NCBI RefSeq assembly: GCF_002127325.2
Contig: NC_035436.2
Location: 88,350,764-88,414,763, forward strand
Source: Helianthus annuus
Lineage: Eukaryota > Streptophyta > Magnoliopsida > Asterales > Asteraceae
Direction: 5' to 3'
Length of the DNA stretch: 64,000 nt
This document shows, piece by piece, positions 20,794 through 33,345 of this stretch (positions are counted from its first letter, which is position 1; every line of letters begins with the position of its first letter). Under the pieces are notes generated by a model. That model saw only the letters and a list, made by a program, of their open reading frames with translations. It searched no databases and was not told the origin of the DNA. A program made the translations under genes and the position numbers.

Positions 20794-23700
20794 TTATTTT
20801 GCCATATCTTTTGGAGTACCGTCAAAGTTTTTATCTTTCAAAATTTTAGCTACCTTTCTTCGCAACTCATCACGATTCTCTTCAGTAAAGAATTCCATCA
20901 ACGTTGGCAACTGTGAGGTATCTTCATTAACGCTTTCATCATCTGTCCAGTCTTCCACTTCAACTCTATCATACAAGTCAGCCTCTTCAACATATCGATA
21001 CTCATACTCATGCTGTTGATTAATATCAAAAGCGTTCAATTCTTCTTCAAACTCGACATTCATTTCTTCTTCAAAATCGAACTTAAAGTCAGGATTCACC
21101 AAGCGAGTCATTTCCTTAATTGCTTCCAACGTGTAAGTATGTAAATGCTCTCCTTCTTCACGATAAGTATCCAATCTCAGAATCAACTTTTGAGCTTGTT
21201 GAACATTTTGTGCATCACCTGACTCCCCCTGTCTATCAGCTCCCCCTGATTCTTCGTTCACTGAGTCGTTCATTAAATCATCAACATTCTTCTCAGTAGA
21301 AGCCTTAGTAACCTTCAACCCTGTACCACCCTGAGCATCATCGTCTTTACCAGAACCATGATTGCTCGCAGAATAGACTTTCTCATCTTTTTCATCTTCC
21401 TCTTCATCCTCCTCATCTTCATCTTCATCACTATCACCAATCAACTCATCTATAGGAGTATAATCCTCAAAAAGACGAGAAACAGCAGAGATAGGCTCGG
21501 GATTTTCAACGAGCATGGAAGGAACAATCGATCTCTCAGTCACTGCAGAATTTCCTTCCACACCTTTGCCTTTGTGTCTCATTTGCTCATCAATTTTAGC
21601 TTGACGTTCTGCTCTGAGCTCTTCAACTTGCAGCTCTTCAAACTTTTGCTCTACAGACGTTCCGAGCATGCTTTCAACTACTTTATTCAACATGTAGAAC
21701 TCATGATCTCTGAATGCTTTAGCTGCTTCAAGTTCTTTGTTCTTCAACTTGAAATACTCATTTTGATCATCTCGACGAGCTTTCTCTTCTTCCAGCTCAG
21801 CAATTCTCACCTTCAAGATGTCAATCTCTGACTGATCATAATTAATCTTTTTCACCAACTCTTTATTATCAATCTCCAACTTCTTCACACGCATTTCTAG
21901 AATTCTTTCACGATCTATAACTTTCTTGTTTTCAGCGGCTAGCTTCTTGTTCTCAGCAATCACTTCATCAACCTTCTTTTCAACATTCCTGACTTGTGAG
22001 GTGTTTGCGAAATCAAAATCTCCTACATCATCAAGGCTCACATTCAAATTTGAAGGAACATTAGGAAAGTTTCGGTACCCCGCAGAACCAGGTGTTAGTT
22101 GACCTTGGGTGAGTGGAGGTGTTTGAAAGATTTCTTGTGAAGTGAATAGGGTTTGTTGTGGTGGTGGTGAAAGATGTAGTGGTGAAAGTTGTCTTGGTGG
22201 TGTTGGTTGTTTTGGTGGTGAGGATGGTCGTGGTGGTGTAGGTTGTCTGGGTGGTGAACGGATTGGCGATTGATGTGGTGTTGGTTCATGTGGTGGTATT
22301 TGTGGTTTCCTGGTTTCCTTGGTTTGTTTCTTCTTTAGCACAATCTTTGGTTTTGATATCTTTGGTGTAACTTTTCTGATCTTTGGAGATATGACTTTCT
22401 TACGAGCTCCAGCTTTCTTTCTACCACCTGGAGGAGATTGTGACTCGGAGACATGTTCTGGAGAAGGAACATAAACATCAACATCGTCCTTTTCCTGTCT
22501 CTTTCTCTTCCTTAGTTGTTTCTCCTTTTCTATCTCTTCTTGGATTCTTTTCCGACGTTCGGTTTCATCTACTACTTCTTCGTCTGAAGAACTCGAGGAG
22601 CTTGTAGTGTCTTTATCCACATCATCTCCCTCAATATCATCAACAACTTTATCTTTCCCTTTCTGAGTTTCAACATTCACAACTTGATCAACTTCAGCAA
22701 CCACCGTTGGCCCTGTCTCTAAGACATCAGTATCAAACAACATATGTTCATCAACATTAAATGGATCTTCTTCCGCAGCTACCACTATTTCATCTTCTTC
22801 AGGTTCATCGATCAAAGACGTTTTAACAGCTTTCTTTTGCTTCTTCTTTGGTTGTGAAGAAGATCCCTCAACCTTTTGAACAATATGAGTGGCCTTTCTG
22901 CGTCTTCTCCCAGTTTCTTTCACATACCACTCATTCTTGGTGTTTTTGAAATCTTTAAGAATCTTCAGCTCTTCAGCATACGCTGTCTCTTTCATTTCAG
23001 CTTCATTTCTCCAGTTCTGATGATCAACTGGATCTGGGTCAACATAGTTTGCATCTTTTATAAAACCAAAGAATTCAGCACCAACTGTCGGTTCTGGGTG
23101 ATTCGGGTGGTATCTCACAAGCTGTTTAAGCGTATCATTGCTCATGTGTGATTGTATCTACAAGTCATTCTTTATGTTTCTGTCAATCTCAGGATAAGCG
23201 TGATCAATCAACATCTGCACAAACCTCGGATACATCCAACTCTTGCTATCTGTCTTGATATTCTCAGCCATATAATGGAATACAATGTGTGAAAAATTGT
23301 ACTTTTTGTTCAACACTAACGCCGTAACCATATTCATTTGATAGTCGCGCATCGCATCATAACCTCCTTTTGTATGGCTTAATGACATCAATACACAGTG
23401 AATCAGGAACTTGTATGGTTTCTGAAACTTCGACTTCAAATAGTTCCCAGCATTCAGAGCTCCTTGATAACCCATTCTTAGCATACAACCTTTCACCATT
23501 CTTTCTGGAAATCTTGTTGGCGTCTCTGCTTCGTCTGGAAAGTTAACAACTTCACGGATAAGCGCTTCAGTAACTAGAATCTTTTCCATCTTGCCATGCA
23601 CCTCAACAATTGACGAAATTACTTTGTTCTGATCATCGTACCTTGCATTTTTCCAGAAGCGTTCTATGTGAGATTTGTACAGTGGGCGCCGTTCAGTAAG

Positions 23701-23856
23701 TGCTTTCTGGATGGGAATACGACCCATGAAATCCAATATATCACTAAACTTTGCCAACTCTGGGTTTTTTCTGAATATCCAAATCACAACAACTGTTGTG
23801 AAGAGGATCAAAGACAACACTGGATCCCTGCACATCAAACACAGTATAACATGCAT
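20794..23856 (-). pseudogene. Copia 2b third ORF (env-like position), N-terminal and middle parts
   Basis: From ATG 23856 one frame runs to 20794 with a single TAG (23158-23160), about 1,020 codons; the C-terminal part follows in another frame. The N terminus has a hydrophobic stretch (VLSLILFTTVVVIWIF), then a compact domain with MVKGCMLRMGYQGALN, YNFSHIVFHYMAENI and WMYPRFVQMLIDHAYP. After the TAG come acidic and Lys-rich tracts, a Pro-rich section (about 22090-22310), a coiled coil (about 21640-21990) and an acidic tail. Position after pol and before the 3' LTR equals the env-like ORF of Sireviruses. I see no signal peptide cleavage site or fusion segment, so envelope function is unproven; a structural or RNA-binding accessory role is equally possible. 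The TAG stands where CAG would keep the frame. Confidence 0.8.
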
Positions 23857-23859
23857 CAA

Positions 23860-25115
23860 TACTTAGAACATTTTTTTTTACCAAAATCAAAATTACATGT
23901 TATTACACTTGGAACACTATGAGCGAAATCAAAATTTCACTAAGGACGAAATCAGTTTATGAACACAAAAGCGAAATCACAAGGTTCACTTATGAGCGGA
24001 ATCACAAGATGCTCTTGTGAGCGGAACCACTGATGTACACTAAAGCGGAATCACATGATGTACAGATAAGCAGAATCTCTGATGTGTTCAATAAGCGAAA
24101 CCACAGAACATGACATTTATGGGAGAAATCACTATCAAACACTCAAAACTGATCAAATTCCAAAATTGAACCCTCTAATCTGTTAATCTGATAATTCCGA
24201 GACTAGGGATATGTTTTGATTGCATTTTTTACCATTAAAGAACCCTAGATCTAGGTTTGTAACAACCGGATATCTCTAAACATCAATTATCATCAAATTT
24301 GAAACAATCAACACTCATCAACATGATTAACATCTTAAACTGACACCCTATAATTGATTTCAAGTTCTGATTTTAGCAGATAAACCCTAAATCTAAGTTT
24401 TCATTCATCATATGTACCGACAGTTCATATATCACATGATATATATCAAATTGAAGTTCAAACAACCTTGCCCATGATTAACAACTATGAGAACAATAAG
24501 ATCTGTAGAAATTTGGGCAGCACTTCGCCTGTAAACAGAGGTTTTAGGGTTTCGCTTCTCAGTCGCCGGAGGAAAAGGTCTTATGAGCGAAAGGGTGAAA
24601 GGTGACGTTTAAGCGAAATTATCCGGCTTATATAGTTGGTGTGATTTCGCTCTTAAGACCAATGGTCCTTATGAGCGAAACCTCATGGAACACTATAAGC
24701 GAAACCTCATGAAGACAGCTATGAGCAAAACCTCTTTTATGTGTCCTTATAAGCGAAATCATTGTTTAATTGTGACACATAAGCGAAATCAGGATGTTGT
24801 TTTCAAAAAAATTAACTTTTTAACTCTTTTCTGATTACACACCGTCACACCCAGTTAACCAAGTCCAAATCAATGACCTTGGTTAACTGCTTGGCCTACC
24901 AAGTCCAAGTTAATGACCTTGGTTGACCGAATTATGAAGTACGCGGTCATTTCATTCTGAAAATAGTTCAAATGAATGAACTTTTGAACGTTTTGAACTT
25001 TCAAATACTTTTTAATTGTCCAACACTGTACCAATCACTGTTTAGCATCTCCAGCTTATCCATCCCTCATCAAACATTGACATGATCTGCACTAAGCTTT
25101 GATCTTCCAATTCCC
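23860..25115 (-). other. Copia 2b noncoding spacer with GCGAAATC arrays
   Basis: Two clusters of AGCGAAATC / AGCGAAACC-type motifs occupy about 23922-24125 and 24572-24790, immediately 5' of the third ORF in transcript sense. The rest is AT-rich, with CCAAGTCCAA(A/G)T(C/T)AATGACC repeated at about 24860-24920. A possible splice acceptor (minus strand TTTGATGTGCAG followed by G) ends at 23828. Confidence 0.6.
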
Positions 25116-26000
25116 AATGTCAGTTGTCGAAAATAAAGTGAGAACTAAAATCGTTTTGGATTCTTAACTAGATAGACTGAAAAACTGTACACACAATCTT
25201 TTTGTGAGTGTGTTAGGGGATCATATCAGCTGCCGACTAGACACAAGCACCGTTAAACTATATTTCATTTTAAACATTAAACAATTCGCGTAGATTGCCG
25301 ATATACTGATCCTCTTAAATTCTCACAAAACTTTCAACCTGTTCGGGATACAGAATTAGTGTTTTAGGACTTAAACATGTACATGTGTCCCACCTAAGTA
25401 TATACTCCCGTATCCAGACCCCAGTATTCAGTCTTACAGGTGAGTATACCTAGATGATATCTGTAATGGGGTGAATTGCGAGGGCCGTGAGAGCTCAGGT
25501 CGATACTTCCGTATACGCAGAGAGATGACGGCTTCGACTTTACGGTGGGTCCCCTTTAGAGGATCTTTTGAGTACAACAGCACATGATTAACATTTTTCA
25601 ATGAGTCATCATTTTTATGCTCAGGGGAGGCTTTACAAGTAAGGCAATGCGTAAAGCGTTATCAGGGGACTAGGTCAGTATTTCCATACAGCAGAAGTCC
25701 CGGGATAATACCCCAGATATCACTAAGCATAAAGACCTAGTATCTCAGAATACGGGACCCTTCAAACAGGATTTCAGGGGTTACCTATATATCCTGGAGG
25801 TGTTCCCCACGTAGACGCAAGTGATTTTTATGTTTATATCCCAAACTGATCTACTGATTTTGTGAAAACCTACCGGCACATCTTTATCGAGACTGCTTAA
25901 TTGCATTTTATACATTACAATTCTTTAGCGTACTGTGTCCGTCTAGCTGATGTACTATCATTTCCCCTATTCTACACAACTCTTTTTGTATTTTTTAATG
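25116..26000 (-). other. Conserved noncoding block, Copia 2b copy
   Basis: Homologous to 13560-14460. Longest near-identical words include TTCAGTCTTACAGGTGAGTA with ACCTAGATGATATCTGTAA (about 25429-25467), GGTGGGTCCCCTTTAGAGGA (about 25544) and AGCAGAAGTCCCGGGATAAT (about 25688). Begins about 140 bases after the pol stop. Confidence 0.8.
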
Positions 26001-26143
26001 TTTTTGGATTTTTGAATTTTATCATGTTTCTGTATTTTTCTGCGAATTTCTCCCCCTAAAACTAAAACATATTTTTGTGTTTTTGTTTTTACCGAAAAGC
26101 AGAAAAGAAACTGTACAAACAAAATTGACAACACGACAAAGGT

Positions 26144-28602
26144 TCACGTCAGATCGCCGCCCAACTCGGCTTCACATTCGATAACCCTCCCAGATTGCAG
26201 ATTTTTCATCCCGTTTAACCTCAAAAGATAATAAAATCTCTTTTTATCAAAAGGTTTTGTGTAAAAATCGGCTTTCTGATCATCGGTGTGCAAGTGTTCA
26301 ATCCGAATTAACTTTTTCTCGTGACAATCACGGATAAAGTGGTGACGGATTTCAATATGCTTTGTTTTCAAATGGTGAACCGGATTTTTAGTGATGTTAA
26401 TCGCTACTTCATTGTCCACATAGATTGGAGTATCTAAGAACTGCAAACCGAAGTCTCGCATCTGCTGTTGGATCCAAAGGATCTGTGAGCAACAGCTGGA
26501 GGCTGAAACGTATTCAGCCTCGCAAGTAGAGAGCGCTACTGCGGTTTGTTTCTTACACTGCCAGGTGACGAGTCGAGTTCCGAAGAACTGACACCCAGCA
26601 GTGGTGGACTTTGCGTTTTGCTTGCAGCTCCCATAGTCAGAATCAGCAAAACCAGATAAAGTAAAGTCACCCGATCGAGGATACCACAAGCCGATGCTTG
26701 GGCAGCCTTTCAAATACCGTAAGATACGTTTCACTATGGTCAGGTGTGACTGCTTTGGATTTGACTGATATCTGGCGCAGAGACACGTCGGGTACATGAT
26801 GTCTGGACGGGAAGCCGTGAGATACATTAGAGAGCCAATGATAGATCGGTACAGTGTCTCATCCATCTTCACTCCATTCTCGTCGGGACAAATTCCATGA
26901 TTCTGCGCGAGGGGGATGGATGCAGGACTGCAATCTGTCATGTCGAACTTGTCGAGCACATCCTTCACATACTTTGTCTGGTGAATGAAGATTCCATCGG
27001 GCATTTGCTCCACCTGCAGCCCGAGGAAGAACTTCATCTCCCCCATCGAACTCATTTCGAGCTTTTTCTTCATCACCTTCTCAAATTCTTTGCATAGGTC
27101 GTTGTTGGTGGATCCGAAGATGATATCGTCAACATATATCTGCACGATCAACAAGTGGCCTGCTTCTTCGTTGGTGAACAAAGTGCTGTCTACTGTGCCT
27201 CTTGTGAACCCGTTGTCCAACAAGTATTGAGAAAGCGTCTCGTACCAGGCTCTCGGGGCCTAGTGAAGTCTGTACAACGCATTGTCCAGTAGATACACCT
27301 TGTTTTTGTGCAGTGGGTCTGTGAACCCCGGCGGTTGTCCCACATACACTTCTTCTCTGATTTGTCCATAAAGGAAGGCAGATTTGACGTCAAGTTGATA
27401 TACTTTAAAATCTTTCCAAGACGCGAAGGCTAAAAATATCCGAATTGCCTCAAGTCTGGCAACCGGTGCGTAAACTTCATCATAATCTATTCCTTCCTGT
27501 TGACTGAAGCCTTGAACCACAAGTCGCGCTTTGTTTCTCACACGACGCCTCTGTCATCACGTTTGCACTTAAAAACCCATTTCGTCTTGATTAGCTTTTG
27601 ATTCTTAGGCAGATCGACAAGTCTCCAGACGCCCAGCTTTTCGAACTGTTGCAGCTCCTCCTGCATTGCATTTACCCAGCTATCTTCGGTCAATGCCTCT
27701 TTGTAGGTTCTGGGCTCTATCTGCGAAATAAAACATTTTAATGAGACTTCTTTCTGCATATCAGCAATAGAGGAATAGAAACATGTAAGAGCTCGGTCTA
27801 TTTGATGTCGGGTTTTGACACCACTTTGCAGGTCGCCAATAATTTGTTCTGAAGGATGGTAAGACAAAGTCTGTGGCATAACATTGTCAGGCACATTCAC
27901 TTCCGATTCCAAGCTTGATATTTCAAGATCAGCGGTTTGATCCTCAGCTTCCATTGGATCCTCGTCAAAAGTCGGAGCGGGTTCCGCTTCTGAGTCGTCA
28001 GATTCATCAAAAGATGGAGCTGGTTCCTCTGGTGTTTGTGAGTTGTTCCACTCGGTCCTGCTTCATTGTTGTGAGTACCCACGGTGGGTTGAGAAACTTC
28101 TAGCAGTCTAGACACTGGCTCCTGTGACATATTTTGCTGATACAGGTACATAAGAGCTAGTTCCTCATCACTCGGCTCGACCAGCAGATGAAACGACTCC
28201 CAGAGCTTATCGTAATCGAAAAGGAATCTTTGTCCAGGAAGTTGTGGCGATGGAGTGTGCTTCTGACAATCCACGTGCTGGACTTGAATCACCTTCCCCA
28301 GGCATGGTACGAACACCCTTTTCAGCGGGCTTGCGTAACCTACAAAGAAACCCTCATTAGATTTAGCACCAAATTTACCGTTTTCATAAATAAAAGTGCA
28401 AGGAGACCCGAATGGCTCCAAAAACTCAAGATTCGGCCTATAACGGTGCAGCAGCTCAAAGCAAGTCTTTTTTATACTTCTTGACAGTGAGAACTCTATT
28501 CAATGTGTAACATGCTGCTGAAACTGCTTTACTCCAGAAAAAGATTGGTAGCTTGGAATCGGCTAACATTGTACGGGCTGTCTCAATCAGGGTCCGATTC
28601 TT
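26144..28602 (-). pseudogene. Copia 2b pol: integrase tail, reverse transcriptase, RNase H
   Basis: The integrase C terminus is seen as GFFVGYASPLKRVF (about 28310-28350), followed by a linker. Reverse transcriptase motifs are [52 protein letters not shown] and IYVDDIIFGS (YVDD at 27125-27136). RNase H has STCEAEYVSASSC and YVDNEVAINITKNP, ending at 26144. Breaks are a frameshift near 27930, a one-base loss near 27538 and a TAG at 27260-27262 inside the otherwise conserved LH-APRAWYET segment. The catalytic aspartates survive. The fingerprint YVDDIIFGST and the following ORF place it with SIRE/Maximus-type copia. Confidence 0.88.
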
Positions 28603-29521
28603 TCATTCAGCTACGCCGTTTTGCTGTGGAGTGTACGGCGCACTGAATTCATGAAGAATTCCCTTTTCATTGCAGAACTCGTACATCTTGTTGTTCTTAA
28701 ATTCCGTTCCGTTGTCGCTTCGAATCCTCCGGATTGGCAGTTTATACACCGTTTCCATCTTCTTGAAAAGCACCATCAATGACTCAAAAGGTTGATCTTT
28801 TCGTTCCAAGCACACTACCCAAGAAAATCGCGTAAAGTCATCAGTCACCACCAGGCAATATAAATCTCCGCTGATGCTCTTTACATTGACAGGCCCGAAG
28901 AGATCCATGTGCAATCTCTCAAGTGGTAACCTGATTGTGTTCATGATCTTAAATGGGTGTGACTTCCGAGTCTGCTTTCCTTTCTTACACGCTACACAAT
29001 CATCATTTAAGTGAAAATTCTTCAGATTAACACCATCAACCAAATCATTGTGTACCAAAAAGTTCATTTTGCGAAGATGAATGTGGCCCATCTTTCGATG
29101 CCACATTATCGAATCTTTTTCTGTCGCTTTAGTTTTAGACACAAAACACTGTTTCTGATGAGATGTTGGCGTTGCGAAGCTCATATCAAGTATATAAAGA
29201 CCATTTTCCTGCGGAGCTCGCAACAACACCATCTCATCAGGGATTTTAAACCCTGGTTTCAAAACAACACATTCAGTTTTAGTAAAGTGTACACTAAATG
29301 CTTTATCATAGGTTTATGAAATACTGGGCAAATTGTTTGTTAACTCTACTATCTAGTTCACTTTGTCGAACGAAATCACGCCATTTGACAACGTTCCTTG
29401 ACCAACAATCCTTCCACCTGGATTTGACATCATAGAGCAGAGCAAGCGTCCCAGTCATATGCCTTGAAGCGCCACTATCCATAATCCATTTCGATAGAAT
29501 AGACTTGGGCAGCCCCTGCAA
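28603..29521 (-). pseudogene. Copia 2b pol: protease and integrase core
   Basis: The protease active motif appears as WIMDSGASRHMTG near the start (about 29455-29490). The frame then slips and about 15 codons seem lost before the integrase frame resumes at about 29262. Integrase shows the zinc-binding pattern (WHRKMGHIHLRKM, then CVACKKGKQ) and the catalytic D, D and E in MDLFGPV, IRSDNGTEF and PQQNGVAE. A TGA at 28603-28605 follows GVAE, where copia integrases normally carry Arg. All catalytic residues are visible but the chain is split in three. Confidence 0.85.
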
Positions 29522-29535
29522 ACATCAAGTCAAAT

Positions 29536-32500
29536 TTATTCAAACAATGAAGCCCAGGATTTCTTAACTTCTGACACACTTCCGAACACAACATCACACT
29601 TCTCATTTGTTTTCGGAAAATCAAATGTTACATTTGGAACCTCTTCTTTCACAATCGTTTTAACTTTGTTAGTTATCGGTGGAAATTCAGTAAGAAACTT
29701 ATCAACTTCATTTTCAAACTCAACCACATCATCTTTAAAAATATTTGATTCACTTTTCAAAGCATTCTCCATCTTTTTGATTTCAACAGACGGTTTCGAT
29801 TTCGCGACCCAAGATTGATTTTCAAAAATTTTTGTCTTAGGGTAAATTTTTGAAGTCTTTCGAGTCTTAGAGGATTCGCCAATCTCGAAAGTCGATTTTG
29901 GCTTATCCTCCGACTTCAAAGATTCCCCTCTTTTCAAAATACGGATCGGAGAAACCATTGGCTTTTTGCCCTTTGTGTTAGTTGGAGATTTAGGTCGTGG
30001 TTTTTGAATGTTTGATTTTTGAACAGTTGGTTTAGAAACAGTTTGTTTTTGAACTGGTTTCACAACAACAGGTTTCTCAATCACTTTCTAACACTGTTTC
30101 GCCATGTGGCCGATCTCATTGCAGAGGTAACACACCCTTTTGTCATATTCGACAAAAGTAGATTTGACTGACTCTTCTTTCAACTTCTTTGCTGCATTGA
30201 AATCGTCCACAACTTTTTGACTGAAAATATAATCTTTCTCATCATCAACACTAGGACCAGCGACAAAAATTTCATTCATATTCTCTTTCGGCTTAAACAC
30301 CTGTTTAGCCGTTTTCTTTTCAAACCCGATTCCTTTGTTTTTAAGATTGTTTTTCTTGTTTTGACCATTACCAACCCCTTCTTTTTTTTCCGATCTTGTT
30401 GGACGTGAAGTAACAAACGACTTTTTGGGTTTTGAAAAGAATTCAATGTTATTAACTTCATTAATGTTTATTTCAACCAGTTTAAACACTTTTTCAACAT
30501 TTTCGATCTTCACATTCTAAAGTGGGTACTCGGAATCGGAATAAAGTTTGTCTGTTCCAATCATGGTGTATACCACAATAATCAGATCATCACTCGCACT
30601 CTTTTCCGATTTCGTTACATATCGATCTAAGAAATTCCCTTCATCTTCAGAATCACTAACAACCTTCTCAGATTGAGCCTTTTCAGATTTCTCACTCTCC
30701 TCATCCAACACCTGATCGACAACTGTTTTGATAACCTGAGATTCGTTGTCGGTATCGGATGGGGAAAATGTGACATCTAAGGTCTCAGGCAAATCGTCCT
30801 CTATCGATCTGAATTTGAGATTTAAAGCCGCTTCCACCCCATCTGGATATTTTTGTGTGTAGTGATTCCACATTGGGGGTGGAACGCTTTTAAAGACTGG
30901 TGCCGTATGTGGCTGCTAAGGGACAATTTGTTCAAGAACGTACGATGAAGCCACATAACTCATTAACTTTTTATCAATCCGATCGTTTTCAATTTTAACC
31001 AATTCGAGTTCCTTTTTAAGGGATGCGATCGTGTCTAAATGAAAATTGACTTCATTTTGTTTATCAAATAGTGTTGCTTTAGCCAATTTTGTAGCTTTAT
31101 CGTTTTCAACACTTTCCTTTTGTATCATCTTGATTGACCTTTTAAGAGTATCGTACGCCTCTTTCACTTGGCCAAGGTCAAACTTAATCATATCAGCGTG
31201 GTGTTTCAATTCCTGATACTTAGTGTCCTTTTCAAGACACTCCGTGCATGGTTCTAAACACTGTTTGCATGGTGTTTCAGGGATTGAAACAACCTTTTCA
31301 ACAACTTGCTCTACACAATCAGTTTTACCGACATTGTTTGACTCAGACTCAAACAGTTTGACTGATTTGATCTCCTGAACTCTAGATTCCTCTCGTTTGA
31401 CAGACACATTACTGACAGACTTTGACTCCTTGGATTCTGAGTCTACCTCTTTGAGTTTTCCCATCAGTGCCTTGTCAGCTATGTCTTTCAAAACTTCTCC
31501 AGTCATCTCTTTCGATACGTCAATCAACTCTTCAATGTCTTCCTTCTTTTCTTCAAATCTTGGGCATGATCCGGTCCTTGGTTCTTCAAAGTAACCTGCA
31601 AAAGATTCAGAAATGTTAGGAGGCAATACAGATTTCATTAAACTTCCCAAAACCTCCTGCTCAGACTGATAATAATACACTTCAGCAGCTATCTCTTCAA
31701 TATTGACCGCATTTTCAGCAGAAACTTCTTCAACAACTACAGAAACATCTTCAGTAATTGTTTCCGGTTTAGACACCATCTCAGAAATTTCAACAACTTC
31801 TTCCATCATTGCCTGTCCATCGCTACCGGGAATATATTTATCCCAGCTGAAACCTGCAGCAACCTTCTCGTCGTCTTGATTCACGATCAGTGCCTTTTCT
31901 GGTTTATTCTCAATCTATGGCCTCTGCACAGTTGGCTGTTGATTCGGTCGGTGATAGATTGCTTGCCTGTAGTAGTCGTTGGTGAACGGGTTTTGATGAT
32001 TGTTTACTTCACGGTTGGGACATTCTCATTTGAAGTGACCGCGTTCTTTACATTTAAAGCATGTAACTTTCGACTTATCAAACCCTAACTTTTGATCGGG
32101 GCCTGATAGACTGTTCCGGCCTGTAATTTCCATGAAACATTGAGCCCTGCGAACCAAACTCGCCATGCACCATTTGATGTCTATCAATTCAAGCTCTTCG
32201 GGATCGATTTGGTCGTAATCCTCCTTTGTCATGTCAGGATTACCGATCCTCCCTGCTACTAAGCCCTCATAAGCCTCAAGAACGGAAGCAAGCAGTGCTA
32301 TGTGCTGTTTTGCGGCTGTTTCCGTGATCTCGTTTCCATTCTTTATGTTTACCACAATATTGCACTGTACCCCAGAAACATACGCCTGTTGGTTGGATCC
32401 TGTTGAGCTTTGATGTGAAGGCTGTTCCTGAGCTTTGACATTCGGTTCAAAGTTCGCGAATGGTGAAGAATTGATGGATTGGGGAGTGTTTGAAGAAACA

Positions 32501-33345
32501 CTTGAAGTGTTATCAGCAATGAACCCTTTCTGTATTTTTGGGCTTTGATTGGTTGAAACTGTAGGGTTGCCTTTGTAATACAACGATACATCCTGCTGCA
32601 CACTCGCTGAGTTCATTTTCTTGATTTTCAACAATTCCAACTCGTGGGCTTCGATCTTCTCGATGAATGAGCTAACATTGAGATTCACAAAATCAGAATT
32701 ATTCTTCAGCATCATTAGATAAGTGCCCCACTCATCATACGGAAGTGCACCACATAGTTTATCAGTCCATTCTTCATTCGTCTTTGTAATTTCCAAACGC
32801 TTCATTTCAACCACAAGATGACAGTATCATTCGATTAACTGCTTTGTTGTCTCGCCTTTAATCCTAGTAAAAATATCAAATTCCTTCTTGATTAAGGCTT
32901 TCTTGCTCTTAATCATCGATACACTTCCTTGGAATTTCAGCTTCAAAGCTTGCCACATCGACTGAGAATTATCTTGATGTTGTAATAAAACGAGAATATC
33001 TTCTTTGATAGCCTGTTGCAGAATGCTCACCATCTTCTTTTCAGCCTTGAAGTCAATCTGTTCAGATTCTGTCAAACTCCCGATGCCCTTTTCCAATCCC
33101 ATACCGTTAACTGGTGGTACATACTTCGCCTCTATTTTCATCCAACATTCGAAGTGATTGGCTTGCACCCAGTTTTTGAAACGTCCTAACCATCCCGTGT
33201 ATTCATCCAAACTCATAAGCTTCGGAGGCTTTTGCATCGTCCCCAACTCATTCTCGATGTTAATGTTCTGAACTATACTTGCCGGACTTTGCGTAACCGA
33301 CATGCCGCTCCCCGCAAACAAGTTATAAAAATCTTGATGTTCCAT
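29536..33345 (-). pseudogene. Copia 2b gag (about 1,270 codons, many stops)
   Basis: Starts at ATG 33345 (MEHQDFYNLF) and stays in one frame to 29536. In-frame stops: TGA 32827-32829, TGA 32026-32028, TAG 31915-31917, TAG 30916-30918, TAG 30517-30519 and TAG 30088-30090. The Gag core is seen in KPPKLMSLDEYTGWLGRFKNW and VLLQHQDNSQSMWQALKLKF. Knuckle 1 (CFKCKERGHFK then EC) spans the second TGA and knuckle 2 is CYLCNEIGHMAKQC just before the last TAG, about 620 residues later. A CxxC-rich segment with coiled coil (about 31000-31300) and Lys/Ser-rich tails resemble Copia 2 Gag. Comparison with Copia 2 shows Arg where the two TGA codons stand. Confidence 0.88.

Noticed and set aside
19907..23856. 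Calling the third ORF a true envelope gene
   Set aside because: No signal peptide site, Cys-rich surface domain or fusion segment could be seen; only its position is env-like.
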